Notes: generated by a model not told the origin, from the letters alone. A DNA stretch of 64,000 bases from Aquila chrysaetos chrysaetos (GCF_900496995.4 NC_044014.1:4646501-4710500), one strand, 5' to 3'. Numbered from the stretch's first letter, positions 1-13,810 are shown. Numbers and translations: made by a program.

Positions 1-790
1 TTACCTGAGTACCAACCCACAGTTTATGGCACACCCGAGTTGCATTGATCTCTAATGGAAGAGTTCGTTCCTCTCTATCAGCTTTTGCGGACACGCTCTC
101 AGTGTACAATTCCCTTCTCTATCAGTTTGTGTTGCCTTTGTCGGCATTCTGTTTCACTTCTGCTAATTTGGCTGCAAATACTTGGAAAAATGGTTGCATT
201 TCTTGCGGGAGTTGCAGTTCTTTTCCTCTGTCACTTGCAGCAATCTCTGTGGAATTTGTCTTGAATTTTTAATTTATGTTGCCATGTTGGTTCCCAGCTT
301 TCTTTCCTGCCTGGATTGATTTCAGGTCCAGTGCCGGGATTAGCACCGACTTCTCTGCAAATGATGTTTCCATTATCAGATCTCCAGCAACTGGACTCTG
401 CCAGAGTGCCTACACCAATTTGATCTAATCTGCTCCTACTACCATGTGCACTGAGAGATGTTTGCTTCAGCTTTTGCCTAAATGACCTCAAAATAGACCA
501 TCACGAAGCCTTTGAACTTAGAAGTAAATGTTTGCTGTTCAGCCTGCAGTGAGAGGGGAGGGAAGATCCCCCCCATGTTAAGCAACCTTACCATCAGCAC
601 CAAGCATCCTTCGTACATCGAAAGCACAGAGGAGCGTGAAGGAAGCTAAAGAATGGGAAACCCCACTTGTAACTATTTTAAGTGTTTAATAATAAGGTTT
701 TGTGCCTGGAAAAATGAACGACTTGCTCACTTCTTGGCTTTCAAAGTTTCTTGCATCTCAAGAAGAGCATAAATGACATCTAAGCATAGC

Positions 791-834
791 TTTTGTTTGC
801 TGGGGAATTTTATTTTGTTTGCTGGGGATTTTTA
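791..834. repeat. Tandem duplication, 22-bp unit, two copies
   Basis: Two adjacent copies of a 22-base unit beginning TTTTGTTTGCTGGGGA differ at only one position (A versus T near the end of the unit). Near-identity of two direct copies with no spacer suggests a fairly recent slippage or duplication event. No function is implied. Confidence 0.85.
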
Positions 835-1002
835 TTCTGAAAACTCCAGTTTTCAAGTACAAAATAAATCCTACTCCCCGTAGCCTCTGGGGTGAATTAA
901 AAGCCTCTCCATCCCCTAGGGACTTTGGTTGGGTCTGGCTGAATTCTGCTGTCGTGGTCTCTTCCTGAATTAGGAAATGGCACTACTTTTTAAGAAAGAC
1001 AA

Positions 1003-1036
1003 CAATAAACTGTCAGGGTCAATAAACTGTCAATAG
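1003..1036. repeat. Tandem duplication, 17-bp unit, two copies
   Basis: The 13-base word CAATAAACTGTCA occurs at 1003 and again at 1020, giving a period of 17. The last four bases of the units differ. This is a small local duplication. Confidence 0.75.
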
Positions 1037-3244
1037 GCTGAGAAATGCTGGTTTAGGATTAGCCTGTTGTGTTCAAACAGCCTAAACTCACACGTCCTGC
1101 TGGGTCTCAGAGCAGGCAGTCAAAGTTTTCTGCTTAAATTGCTGCTTGTAGCTGAAAAATCAGGCCAAGCTGCCTGGGCATATCACAAGACCTAATCTGT
1201 TATCTTCTTGAGTGGCCAAGTCTTGTAACCAATTTTCTGTGTTTTACCTTGTATTTCATTTCACATCTTACAAAGAAAGTTCTCCATACATTTCATTTAA
1301 GAAAGAGCACTTTTCTCACTAAATTTTCTATTTGGAGTCAGCTGGAAGTTACCATTCATTTCCCTGCTGAAATTAATTGAACTGTTTTCATAGAGAAGCT
1401 GTAGTGTGCAGGAACTCTTGCTCTGTAACACATCGCAGATTTCATGTGCTTGGTTTGAAAAATTGTTACTTAAAGCCACACAAATAATTAATGGTGCGTT
1501 TTGTAGCTGGGTCTATGATGCCAGAGTGCAATGTGTTTAGTACTGAAATGCTTATATTCACTTGTTGCTCCTGTTTGTATTTTTTCTTATTTATAATATG
1601 AAGGCTGATTGTTCTATTGGGTAATGGATGCAACTGGAGTCGGTGGCATTACTGGAGTGAAGGCAATATTCTCGCCTTTTTTGTTGATTCAAACTGCAAG
1701 TCTTTTCCACTTCGAAGGATTACTATTAGTTTGGTTTTCCAGTCTTGCTAGGAAACATCTTGTATCCTTTGAAAATAGGAACATTCGAGTTGCAATTGGC
1801 ATGGACTGAGAAAGCCTTTATTAATGCACCATTTTCTGCTGTAACTTTCATGCCCTCGGAGTAGGAGCAGGAGGTAGCACTCACGGGCATCGGCCAGTCA
1901 TGCATGTAGGGCTGACGTGGGAGCTCAGCTCAGCTCCTCTAATAGATCAGCTCTAATTCAAACCTTCTGGCCACAAATGAGATGACCATCATACCTGCTT
2001 ATGACAAAACCGGGAATCAGGAGCTCGAACTAGTTTGTTTATTGATAGGAAGAATTGCTGTAAATCTGCTTCGGGGCTTTTTTTAAAAAATAAAGACACA
2101 TTTGTTCCAGTATGAAACACTTCATGCAGCTGAAGCCATAAGTACAAGTAAAAAGGAATGGTGGAATTCAGTGCATGATGTTATTTATACAAACGTCTTC
2201 CACATTTCTGTGGTTTCTTCAACCTGGAAAAGCAAATTTGCCCATGTTTTCATTTCCTAAGAGGAGATAAGAGCCGCACTCCCTGGAAAAAGCCCACTGA
2301 AATACTCAGCCTTGATGTGTGCTACCTTATAAAGCACGGCTATATGTAAACCGCATAAATGGAATGTAATTGCAAGCTTCTGCTCCATCCTATATATACA
2401 GTGACTAGACAGTCTGGTCAGCTCTGTCGAAAACAGGGATTTGTCTTGAGTGAACCGTAGCTGTCTGGGTGTCTGGTCGCCTCTCTCTGCCCCCGCTGTG
2501 CCCCTCCCCTGCCTCCTTCCTACACCCCAGCCTCCTTTCTCATCCTTCCCCCACGATTAGGGGAGACCTGGTGCTTTGAAAGTAGATGAGACCTGAGTGC
2601 GGGGGTGGAAGGGAAGACGATTCACTCACTCTGCGAAACTGCAGTAGTATTTTTACTGTAGCCCTCCTCGGTCTAGCAGAAATGCTGCCGTAAGCTGCAG
2701 GGGCATCTGCAGATCGTGGGATATGAGCGTGGCTGGGTGGGAGCCCTGGATCTGTAACGGGGTGTAGAAGAACCCACCCTGCATCTTCCTTCCTCCACCA
2801 CTGACGCACACTCAAGCTTTTTCATGTTTCTCCACTCTGAATCTGAGTCCTCCTCACCCCATTAAGTATTTGATGGCCAAATAGGTGGTACAGTCCTCCC
2901 TTTCTCTCCTGGACTTGCCCTGGGTGGGTTAAATTGCCTCTTGCTGCTCCAGCCTCCAGAGATGGTGTTTGGAAGAGGGTTGTCTGCTCAGCCCTCCCAT
3001 GTCCCCGCTAGCCGTGTCCTCTGGCTAAGAGATCTGACCTTAGATCCCAATTCTTCCACCTCTCTTCCTCAGTATTTTGAAGGCGAGTTATAGAGCACTT
3101 CAGCCAACACTGGCCTTGGTGTCTAAACTCATCTCATGTAACACTTAATGTTCCTCCTCCCGTACCGCGGCATTTGCTTGTGTTTCTGCATTGCTTAGCC
3201 TTGTCATGAGATTATTTGGCTCCTGGTTATCAAGAGCTAAACCC

Positions 3245-3291
3245 TTTCTTTTTTTTTCTTTTTTTTTTTTTTTTTTTTTTTTTTGTTTTTT
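3245..3291. repeat. Poly(T) tract
   Basis: An almost pure T tract, interrupted by two C and one G, with a longest uninterrupted run of 26 T. Read on the minus strand it is a poly(A) tract. No recognisable retroposed body abuts it on either side. It sits just upstream of a splice-acceptor-like pyrimidine tract ending at 3334. Confidence 0.9.
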
Positions 3292-3334
3292 GGCCAAGTA
3301 CCGACTTAGCTTGCTCTTTTCTCTTTGCTTGCAG

Positions 3335-3583
3335 CTTGCTGAAACAGTGATTTTAAAGAGCCGTGACCTCTGGAGGATTGTGGTCTTCGCCGTGCTTCGG
3401 CTCGGTGGCGTGGAGGCTGCCTTGCACCAGCGCGGCCACCGGCTTCGCGCACCGGTGGCAATGCCAGACAGGGCAGAGGACGGAGCCGCCGCTGACCCGT
3501 TCCTGCGTTAAACCACATCCTCAGGGCTGTGTTTATTTAAACTGTGCAAACAGCACCTTGAGCTAAAACCTCGAAGATATTAG
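3335..3583 (+). other. CpG-rich exon-like block with acceptor and donor
   Basis: The 20 bases before 3335 are almost all pyrimidine and end in TTGCTTGCAG, a strong-looking 3' splice site. At 3583/3584 the sequence TAG|GTATGC is a reasonable 5' splice site. The 249 bases between are locally rich in CpG from 3,361 to 3,510, unlike the flanks. Stops interrupt the plus-strand frames, so as an exon it would be non-coding or a terminal or UTR exon. Splice-like motifs are common by chance. Only the coincidence of a good acceptor, a donor and a CpG cluster makes this worth listing. Confidence 0.2.
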
Positions 3584-3599
3584 GTATGCTCAGTATTTC

Positions 3600-6500
3600 G
3601 CGCTGTCTGCAGGGGCAGCTGCGGCTGGATTTGGGCACCCTGAAGGCATCGCACCTGGGGAGGATGGGGAGGATTAAAAATCAACCCCTCTTCCAGGGAT
3701 GTGATTTCTGGGGGAGGTTCTGCCCCCATCCCACCGGCTGAGTTTGCCTCTTGCAGGCTTTCAGCCTGCAAAATCCCACGCTCCCTCCCTGCAAACTCCT
3801 GTCCGTGGTGGAAGTTTATGGGCCAGGAGCTCCTGCCCGCTCGCAGCTCGGCAGCCTTGGACTGAGTTCATGCAGGCCACAAGAAAAAAAACCCAGCTTT
3901 TAGCTACTGATGGCTTGAACTGGATTTGAACTGGAGCAGATCTATAAATAAAAGACCCTCCAGTCCATTACCAGTCCTCTGCAATCCAAGCCTGCCAACC
4001 TAACTGTATTTACAAGGTAGCTATTTAAATAAACTCTACATTTTATGGACATATACACTTACACTTTCATGTCAACCATTTAGGATCATGTGAGCCTTTA
4101 AAAGCTTTCATAGGCTTGAATCGCCCGAGCTGATTATGCACAAATCTGATTTGGGTGCTGGCTCCCATTCCTGTTATCATCCTATCGTATTTCAGCCACC
4201 CGTCCGATCTCTTTCAGGTTATGGAAACCAGATTAAAGGGGCTTTGCCAGGACGTCCAAGAAAACCTGTCTTGCTGAAGCTATTAGCCATCTCAATCTGA
4301 AATCTAATTCGCAATAATAATTAATCTTTCCAGCAGAGCTTCTTTTGCAGAAGTTGTGCTTGCACTTTGCCCAGCTATCAACATATATCCTAGTCACTTT
4401 ATTCCTTTCCTGCTCTGTTTTATGTATGTTTTTCAACATTGAAAATAGCATCTGCTTCTATGTGGGAAGGAATAACTATATTTTATAACACAAGAACATG
4501 CAGGTCTAGCTGTATTTCAGTAAAAGAGACAAATAGAAGTTAATTTACACTTGGCAAGCACAGAGATAACGCAGGACTATGAAAATCAGGTAATGAATTT
4601 TAGGTTGTCAAGTAATGAACGTTTAATGGCAGAGGTTTTTTAATGGAAGAAAAATTGCATATATTTCTCATATACACTGTATACCTGCTAGAGCTGTCAA
4701 AGTTCAGGAAAAAGTGCTGTATAAGCGTTTTCCCCTGTGATGAACAAAAGACTGCATACTCTTTCATTTCTTTTTAACTTTCATTTAAAGCTACCGTAAT
4801 CCCCACCCCACCCACTGCCCTTAGGTTTATTTCTAAGTGGGATTTCTCTCTTCCTTGATTTTGCAGGATTAACGGGAGCCTCACTTGTTCTCCTGTTTTG
4901 GGGGGCCGCAGGCAGGACGTGCCGGCTGGGATGGGCGCTCAGGTCCCAGCCCTGAGGATGGGAGAGCTGCAGCTGTGGTTCCCCCATACAACAGCACTAT
5001 ACAAGGTTGCCTTCTAAAAGACCCTACATAAAGGAGCAGTAAAGGATATAAACTTTTTTTTTTTTTTTCTCTATAAACCTAGGGAGATTTAAAAGTCATT
5101 GGGAAAATGTCCAAAAAAGAAATGAAGTGTTTAATAGTGCTATTTTTGTCGTGGACTCTGAATTCCTCACGTCTTCCCCTCCTCCCCTCTCTTCTCCTGA
5201 TTTGCACTTTGGGATTAATAAACCGTTTCAAGTGCAGATTTTGAACCTGAAAGGTTGCTTCTCTCTTCTGCTGAAGTATACCCCCCTCTTGGCCAAGCTG
5301 TGGCCTGACCTTGATTTCCAGCTTTGCGACACCCAGGGAATCTGAGGGAGCAACGCTGGATGTACCACCTGCCCAAAACCAGGACGGTCTTTCCCAAGGT
5401 GGGTGCATCACCCAGCTGCAGAAACGGGCAGCGGAGGTCATGTTGCCTGAATGCAGCAAGAAGAGATGATCGCAGCAATCACTCCTTGTGCTGCTAGCCT
5501 GTGAGCTTCACCCCAGAGAGAAGTGACTCTGTCCAAAGACTTCTCTAGATTCGAAGGGGGACTCCATGAACCTCTACCCACAACATCTTTAGTTTCTCCT
5601 CAGCAAATTCAAGGTTCAAATATTGGTTTTAAAATCCTCCAGCCTCCCCACTAGACAGTGGCCTGGGGCCCCTGGTGTGAGCAGCAGCGTAGCACGGGGA
5701 GCACGACATCTCCGGTATGCTCGAACGTCTGTGCTCCTCCGTCTCGGTGCTGACCCCTCCGTCTTTGTCTCCTGACATCGGGCTGTGGTGGCCCAGCAGT
5801 CCTGCAGTATTCTTCCTACAGGCAGGTTTAACTCGGACTGAACTGCTGGTAGGAAACACTGCAGGAGACGGGACCGTCCCCATTTACGTGGGTGCGAGAC
5901 TGAGACCTGGCTTCTCTGGTTCCCTTTGTCTCTCTCTTGCAGAGCTAACACGTCTTTCCCTATGGGCCTCCTAACAGCCTTGCCAGGGTTGATGGAGAAA
6001 GATCTTTCCTTCCTTCATTTCATCCCGTCGGGGACAATTTTTTATTGTTTTCCTGCTTCACTAGTTCTTACATTTCGGATTTCAGCAGTATGCATGTTTT
6101 CTCCCTTGTGCTGATGTAGTGGCCGTTAAATTCCCTCCCTTCCTCAGAGTATTCACTAAAAGTATTAAAACTTAAAATATGATTTCTGATAATCTCACAA
6201 AATCAGTGAAGGTTTTTGTGATTATCTGCATGATTACATTTTAGAGAAAGAACAAATCCGCAGTTTGATGCTGAAAGTTGCCCTGTCTGCTTTGCACTCA
6301 GGTGAATCCAACCTGAGGCTCTGCTGTGGAAAAGACCAGTATGGGAAGGGCCCATTCCCATTTCCAAGTGGTGTGTGCTCATCCCCCAGTTTGGTGGGAT
6401 GACAAGGAGGTTTATTCTGTCTTTTAGCTCTCGGGAGACAGCCCAGCCCAGGCTGTAATCAGGTTCCTGCTTGTTTTATGCATTGTTCGAAATGTCCGGC

Positions 6501-9500
6501 AAGTTTCCACCAAGGAAAGCAGCTCAGTCACAACAAGATGACGTGGAGGTCATGGCGATGGCTGGAAGGACTCCTCTCGCCTGGTTTTTAGGGTCTGGTT
6601 ATGGTGAGACAATAAAACGAGTTTATATGCAGATCCAGGCGAAGATAACTAGAGCATCATGATGTGCAAATTGCTTTGGTATAATAAACACGGGAGAAAC
6701 GTGAGCGAGTCTGTTTTCGTGACAGAACTCATCTGTAACATATTCCTTGGAGGAATTACTAACCCAATGCCAGAGAGACAAAGAAAGAGTGTCATAGTCC
6801 AGGAAGAGAACATTTCTCTTATTCAAATGAATCTAAATGGTTTCTGAGGATTTTCCTTTCCTGAGGTCCCTCTTGCCTAAGTGCCTGGTTTATGGCTGTG
6901 CTCCTTGGCAGGCTCTGCCAGCAAACACGTCAGTAACCCGGGCCCTCAGGACAAATTACGGGCTTACAGCTGTTTACGTTAGCTCACGTGTGAGAGGTCT
7001 GTATATCTGGAGGTGGAGGCCCCAGCTTCGTTCATCAGCACAATGAAGCAATTATGGTAATATCGGTTGTTGCAGTCGGGAAGGCAATAGGGCTCCGCTG
7101 CATTTGGGGAAGATGTTATAATGAGTTGGTACAAACAAGGCGATGATGATCCATCAAAGCTGTGCTCAGGGACATGCCCTATGGGATCTGTCTGTCTTGG
7201 GGGTCATCTGTGAGGTTAAAAGATGAAAATAGCCCTCTGTGGGCTGCAGGGAGACTCTTGTTGCATTTTGTGTTGGGGCTCTTTTTGTGGTAGGGCTAGT
7301 CCTCGAAGAGAAAACAAGAAGATGGCCATGTGGGGCTTTTGAGCTCTGAAGCTATGTTTTATTAGGGCACAAAACCAGAACATCCCAGATCTGTTGGGTG
7401 AGATGGACTGACTGCCAAGAAATCTCCCCCTACCTGGTAGGCCGTTTTCTTCCTCCAGTCTTGCTCTCGGTCCAGCAGTTTTTGGTGGTTCCTGGCTTCC
7501 ACCAGTCCCACGCAGTCACCTCCCTCGGCGCTCCTGGGAGAAATCTGATTTTCTGATGCCTCTGTGGCTCGAGTGGGTGTTTGGTGTTGGGAGCCTGCCA
7601 GCCTGCCCTGCTCCTCCTCCATCTCCTGGGCCCCTCGTGCCTCGTTTCTCCTGGCCAAGAGTGCTCGGCTGCTGCCATCTCCCCTTCCCTCCAGGGCAGC
7701 AGTCGGGTGAACTGGCATTGGTTCCCTTACTGTTGCCAGCCACAGGTTCTTAAACAAAGCACACCATGTCCACACCATCAGCTGCAAACAAATAATAAAC
7801 CAGATATCCTCCCCAGAGCGTGCTGATTACGGGGCTTTCGATCTCTGTGTGTGCCTGCACGTTGGCTGTTAATATTCTGGCCGAGTTACTATTTGAGAGT
7901 CAGTCTCTTTACTTCTGAGAGAGAAAAAAGGAAGTAATTTCAGCAACAACTCGGCTCACAACATGAAGTAAGAAGTTGTTTTTTTCCCCTCTAAGCTTTA
8001 TATCTTTTAAGGACTTTTCAAAATAAATGTTTACAAATCGTATCACCTTTTTTCAGAAGGTTGACGTGGGGAAAAAAACAGCTAATTTGGAGTTTCCAGC
8101 TTGCTTTTGTTACAAGTTACACTACACTTGACATAAATTTCAAAGTCTTGCTGTAGCATTACAGCTTTTAGAGGGCCTAGGTAGATGTCAAATATATTTA
8201 TAGCTGAGTATACTTTGTAAATCTGAAGGTTTGGCCTTTGATCTTTTTGGACTAGGTGAGATGGCAATACAATAATTCCTTCAGTCTATTCTTCAGCAGA
8301 TGTAAGGGTCTCTAAGCTATTACAAATTAGCAGTACTTGTACTTCATATTCTGCTTAAAGCTAATTTGGGATAGATTAAGACTTAAGTCTTCTGATTAAA
8401 GTTTAATGAAATGTGAGAAATTACAGAGTTAGGAGAAATGGGAATGAGTCTCTTGTCTTTGTGAATGCAGATGATCTAAAGTATACTTTATAAAATATTT
8501 CCATTACACTACTTTAACTGATGGATTTTCCAGCATTTATATTTAGAGATAATTTTCTAGTCTGGCACTGTGATTACCTGGATAGTTAGGTGTTTGGGAG
8601 AGAAATAGAGGTATTTTAGTTTCAGGCTAAAAACATCATCCTTAAGTAATGCAGATACTTTTTGCCAAAATTGTTCCAAATTGCCTCAGGAGCTGAAACT
8701 TCCTCTTTGAATATTGTTAGGAAACTGATTAAATCTCAAAGATGCAAGCAGAGGAATAAAATATAGAAGAAAATCATGTTGCGAGCCAAAGTTTTAACAA
8801 GAGTTGCACAGTATATCACCATTCATTCCAGTCCGTCATTTTTCCAGATAGCATTTTCTCTTGAATTATCTTCATTTGGCTTCAGTTTTGAACTAGAAAA
8901 CCCAAACAAAATGATTTCATGTTTGTGTAATATTTTAAAACTTACCTATCTATATGCCACAAACCCCAAATAATTCTTTCCCCTCATTTCTATTATGTGG
9001 TGAAGTAAGAAATTACCAGAAGAAACACAAATGCCATTCCCTACAGAGATGTCAAATAACACGTTTGCTACATTATTTATCCTTTAAAATGTGCTTCGGA
9101 GATTAAATTGATTGAAACCATGCGACACGTCATCATCTGCAACGGCAGCTGCGTCCGGAGCGCCCAGAGGGATGGGTGACTTTTCTTTTCATCCTAGTGA
9201 TGGTTGTAGGGGGGATCCAGCATCACGTCTTGGCTGTCACAGCCTCGGAGGTCCTCCAAAACCCACCACCTGCCATCCTGTGAGTCCTGCTAGCTGGGGC
9301 ATTTCTGGGCTGATGCGGTGCCTTCCCACATTCCCTGTGCTTTGGTCTCATGCTTGTTGTGATACGGAGCTCAGTGATGCAGCGAGAAATCCTGCAAAGC
9401 CTTTGGAGCTGAGAGGACGGCAGTGCGTCATGGGGGTTGCTAGTTTTATTTTCTGCGTAAATGCAACTGTTGAGCTTTGATTCCTCTGAAATGCGGTCTG

Positions 9501-12130
9501 TGTTGGATGAGGCAGGGCAAAGACTCCTTGCGAGGTGCTTTCTTCTGCATTTAAAGCAATATCTGGTTGCCCGGGATCACGTCAGCTCAATAATCAGGAT
9601 TTCTTCTATAGTTTAGGATCAAAGTCACTGGTGCTCTCCAGCCGCTTTGGACTGTGCTGGCAATGCAAAACAGCCGTAAACTTGGCTTAATGCAAAGACG
9701 TTAGGCTTGTGCGCTGCTTTGCATCACCAGCCGGAGCATACCAATGAATCTGGTGCTGTGGAGCACCGGGAGAGCTCTTCTTATCGCTACCTTTCTGTTT
9801 CCAGCTGAAGCGTCATCAAAACCAGGGAAGAGTTTTCATTACCCTGAGCAAAACTCGGTGCTGTTCGGGGAGCCTGCTTCAAGACTCAGCAAAGGTGTCT
9901 GAGCATCCTTGCGAAGGCAGATCAGGATGTTTTTGTGCCTTCTGAGCTTTCTGAAATACCACACAGGATATGAGGCAGCAGTCTGAGGAGGTGGGAGCTC
10001 CTGTGGTAGGAGTCAAGCAGTGAAAACTCACTTAAATTTAGTCATGAGCACTGCATTCAAAGTGTGACTCCAGCGCGCATCGTTAAAACAACTCACATCG
10101 GCTTGGGTGCATCTGAATTGCGTATTGGCTATTAATTCTAGAGGCAATAAGAGCATTTAGGTGGTCAGCATCCATTTAAAAAAAATCAATTGTAATGATA
10201 CTTGATGCATTTTTTCCAGATTAAATCATAAATTTGAATTAGTTTATTTCCTCCCCCAAATAAATAAAAAAATATAGCATGCAGCTTTTCTCAAGAAGTT
10301 GCAAGTGGAAATTTGTTACATTTCACTTCAGAAGATTTACGACATGAACAAACTCGCTTCCAGTGAAAAATGAATTAATTCTTTTCAGGTCTCTACTGAG
10401 GGCTTGGAAGAGTTTTTAATTATATAAATGAGATACAGAAAGAGAAAACTACATATGTGTTTTTGGTGCTTGAGCAATATTTTCTCTGAGTTCAACACAC
10501 ATGTATATGTGGGACTAGGACTCTACTGCACTGGCCTGTTGAGCATTTGCAACAGCATATGTTTGCGCAAGTCTCAAGAAAACAGTTGCATAATTGTATT
10601 CATTGAGTTCTCTTGTAAAGAGCAGTTTTCCTGTCTGAGAAAAAGTTTTTCATTACAAAAGGTCTAAGTAAATACAGTCATGTTTTCAGAATTTATTACT
10701 TCTCAGGGAAAACATTTTATTAGGACTTTTATTCCGTTACAAATGTTGAATAGGAATTCTGGAAGAGTTGTGTTTGTTTTCTGAAGCGTGCTTAATTTAA
10801 GCTTAACCATTGGCCACGACTTCTTCATTACCATTCTCAGTAATGGGCTTGCATACATTAACATTCATTTCTACATCCCAAAGAAGATTTTCAGAAAAAA
10901 TGAGTGTTGCGTTAAATACCCCATTTTCTACAAGAAGAAAAAGTTATGGCCAATTAAGGATGCAGGCTCCCGGTTCCCAGTGATGTCAGACAGCTGAGAA
11001 AATGGGAAAAAGCTTTGAATTTGACACATTCCCTCAAGTAACTTGCCATTTCTCAGTTTTGTTTCTTTCTACGAATAACCTGAAAGCAACTTAATTTTTT
11101 TAATTCAATTTGTAGTCAGCTAATTACTTCTGCAGAAGAATAGCTGATGAATAGAAAGGGGAAGGTTTTGAAGTCCCGTGTGGGAAAGTTCAAGTATTAT
11201 TGATGAACTCAGAAGTGTGGAGCCCTGCTTGGTTTTGCAGCTGGGGGTGAGCACAGCTCTCAGCCCTCCTGCCTCCAGAAAGCTTGGAGACCGAATTATA
11301 ATCAGTGCCAAACGAGCATACGTGTATGCAGATCACGCAGGACCTCGGCAAGAGATTTTAGGGACTTTCCCTTTTAAGGAAGCGTGTGCTGGTGTAAGGT
11401 GTGCGGTGATGTCCATACCCCGTGTGGAGGGTTAAGGTTGAAGGGTAGGAGAATGGAGGTGGCCTCATGGGCGAGAGGCTGGTGGACCGATGTCAGCCGT
11501 GGTGTGGTTTTGTGTTAGCTGCGGGCAAGGTCCTGGGTCCTGGAGAACTGTTGACCAAGCCCCAACCTGTGTGTCGAGGACTTCTTTCCTTGGAAACGCG
11601 AACAGGGCTTTTCCTATGTAAAACTGGAGGTCCGTAGGTGTGAATCAGCATTACTTCCATAAATTTAAATGACACTCCTGACCTACCCTTGGTAGATGGG
11701 CCTCAAAAATTGGACGCAGAAGTAGACCTTGGCTCGTCTGCAGAGGGAACTAAGAAAGGAAGTCATAAGGCATATAAAAACAGGGGACTTTTGATTCACC
11801 AGATCCCTGTGGGACTAGAGGCTCAGAATTTCATGGTCTCCTCTAATGCCTGAACCCAGATACAAAAACTCAGCTCTTTGCAGCATCACCTTGGCTGGGG
11901 GTGAGGCCACCCTGATGTACCTAACAGGAAATATGCTCTTCCTTGTCATTGTGGTCTTGGAAATCATTCATTTTTGACATAAATGAGACTTTCTGCCTCC
12001 CAGTTCATGTAACCTTTGCTAACAACAGTTAGTTAGAGAGTATTTAAGTACAGAAAAAGGGTAACTTCTTGGTAGGCTCACTGTGACTATGGTCAATATG
12101 ACTGGGATAGGGAGCTAGGAACAGGAGAGC
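3600..12130. other. Non-coding unique DNA
   Basis: I see no gene here. Content is ordinary unique sequence with a poly(T) run of 15 at 5,054-5,068. GC-richer patches occur near 5,640-5,920 and 7,430-7,740, and AT-rich patches near 8,000-9,100 and 10,140-11,120. The longest frames (about 110-140 codons, for example 7,362-7,787 minus) have no domain, no signal sequence and no flanking splice signals that define an exon. I treat them as chance. Confidence 0.6.
5054..5068. repeat. Poly(T) run, 15 bases
   Basis: An uninterrupted run of 15 T in otherwise AT-rich unique DNA. No adjacent retroposon body was recognised. Confidence 0.9.
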
Positions 12131-12139
12131 AATGTTTTA

Positions 12140-12262
12140 TTTCCACTTCTGCCATTGATTCAATCTCTCAGCAAGCTCTCAGCATCTCATTTTCTTGACT
12201 TGTAAGATACGGGTCTGCTACTTTGCAGGGTGCTTTGAGTTATATGAAGGAAAAGTGCAATT
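12140..12262 (+). repeat. MIR-type SINE relic, sense orientation
   Basis: The order of blocks matches the middle of a MIR element read forward. A CCACTTCTGCCATTGATT block corresponds to the SINE 'tctgccactta' region. It is followed by CTCAGCATCTCATTTTCTTG, aligning with 'cctcagtttcctcatctg', and then TGTAAGATACGGG, aligning with 'tgtaaaatgggg'. A CTTTGCAGGGTGCTTTGAGT block aligns with the 'cctcgcagggttgttgtgag' segment. Divergence is high, as expected for a very old copy. MIR is an ancient tRNA-derived SINE moved by L2-type LINE machinery; this copy is dead. Confidence 0.6.
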
Positions 12263-12451
12263 TCTGTTTGAAGCTGCATGGAGAAGCAGTCACGCTCATC
12301 AGTAAAGAGATGTACCTCCTGTGTTAAGTCATCCGTATGCACATAAAGCTATACCAAAGCCAATGGGGAGGGCTGAGGAGGTGGATTTGCTTCAGAATTA
12401 CATTATTCACACACAGACTTCACAAAGTGTTTGATTCTTTTTGTTTGCTTG

Positions 12452-12464
12452 TTTTTTTTTTTTT
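12452..12464. repeat. Poly(T) run, 13 bases
   Basis: An uninterrupted T run followed by ACCTAGG. No retroposon body was recognised beside it. Confidence 0.85.
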
Positions 12465-13810
12465 ACCTAGGATTACTGTATCACAAGTAGACTGAGTCAA
12501 ATAATCTCATTTGCAAGGGATGAAGTTCTACTAGATGTCAACAAAATAAACCAGAAAAATAAATCAGCCTTTAGAAGAGAGCTTCAGCCTGTGGAGTCAC
12601 CCTGCAGAAAAGACCTGGGGGGGTTCAGCTGAGGGAGTCTGGTCTTGGGAGGCAAACTCAATAGCATAATACTAAACACCAGAAAGCAGCATTTCTAAGA
12701 GCGTGTACAAGTGCATAATGGCCATACCTAAAAATAACACCTGCTGAACAAGCTAGGGGCTTCAGAAAGACTGAAAAAGAGAGAGACAGAGCAAAAGTTG
12801 GATAAGATCCAACACCTGGGCTTTGTGATGAGTGAGAAGAATTAAGATGAGGGATAGCGTGAGCTGAGATTGCCCAAGGTAGCATACGGCTAGACACGAC
12901 GTGCTGCGCAAAGAATTGTTGAGGAGCGGCAGAAAGCACTATTTAGCACAAAACCCACTGAATAGAGCATGAGCAAGAGAGATGCTTTCCAGAGACATTC
13001 AGAACATCATTCAGTGTGGTGAGAGTTATGAAAAGTCTGTCTATAAGGAGACTGGAAGGAAAAAAAATCATTTAATCTGATACAAACAGATCAGAGAGTA
13101 TGCTTAAGCCCCTGTAAACTGCTCTCAATCTCTTTCTATACATAAAAGCTGTGTAGCAGGGGGAACTCACCCGAGGAAGGTGGGACACATGGAAAGGTGG
13201 GAAAAGTAGTTGAATATAAGAAATGCTCTTGACATGAAAGAGAAAGCCTTGTTTTGTAGCTGAAAGGAGGAAAAAGGCATGGATTATATGGATTCCTGCT
13301 TGGCTCAGTTGAGCTACAGAGCAGCCTGTGGTCCATGAAGCTGCTGTAATTTCCAAGATCATCTCCTATACCCAGCCTCCTCTTGTGCGATGCAGCAGCG
13401 GGTTGTCAATCTATCTTAGCTTTTTGCCAGTGAAGAGACCAGGAAGGATATTCTTGAATTAAAAGTTCTCTGTTTGAATCCTGCAGTTTTCCAAAGAACT
13501 GAAAGGCACCTGCAAGACCAGCAGGGAAAGGCCAGCTGCTTTTGGGTGCTTTCAGAAGCTGATGGCATTAAAACCCCCAAATGTGTCTTCTTAAGCTTCT
13601 GGCTCAGCCTTGCAGATGCAAGCTGCTCCTGGGTTGAGGCTCACACATCCGTTCCAAAGGCACTTACCTTTTTTTAAGATTTCTTATTGCTGCTCTGAAA
13701 ATATGAAGAATTGTTTTGTTTTGTTTTTTAATTTCAGATAAAACATTTCTGTAATGTGCCTAGCGAGACACAACAAGCATCTGGCGCTCTTCAACACCTC
13801 AGACTCTTAC

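Larger units (their letters stand above)
1..3244. other. Non-coding unique DNA, left edge
   Basis: No coding exon, RNA gene or recognisable transposon was found here. Open frames stay under about 95 codons, overlap on both strands and show no family resemblance. The stretch holds two short tandem duplications (791-834 and 1003-1036) and ordinary AT-rich sequence, becoming more GC-rich from about 2,440 to 3,060 with several pyrimidine-rich blocks. It could be intergenic or intronic. Confidence 0.6.

Noticed and set aside
5915-5990. Exon after the acceptor TCTCTCTCTTGCAG near 5,942
   Set aside because: No matching donor and no coding signal, so it is a chance splice-like motif.
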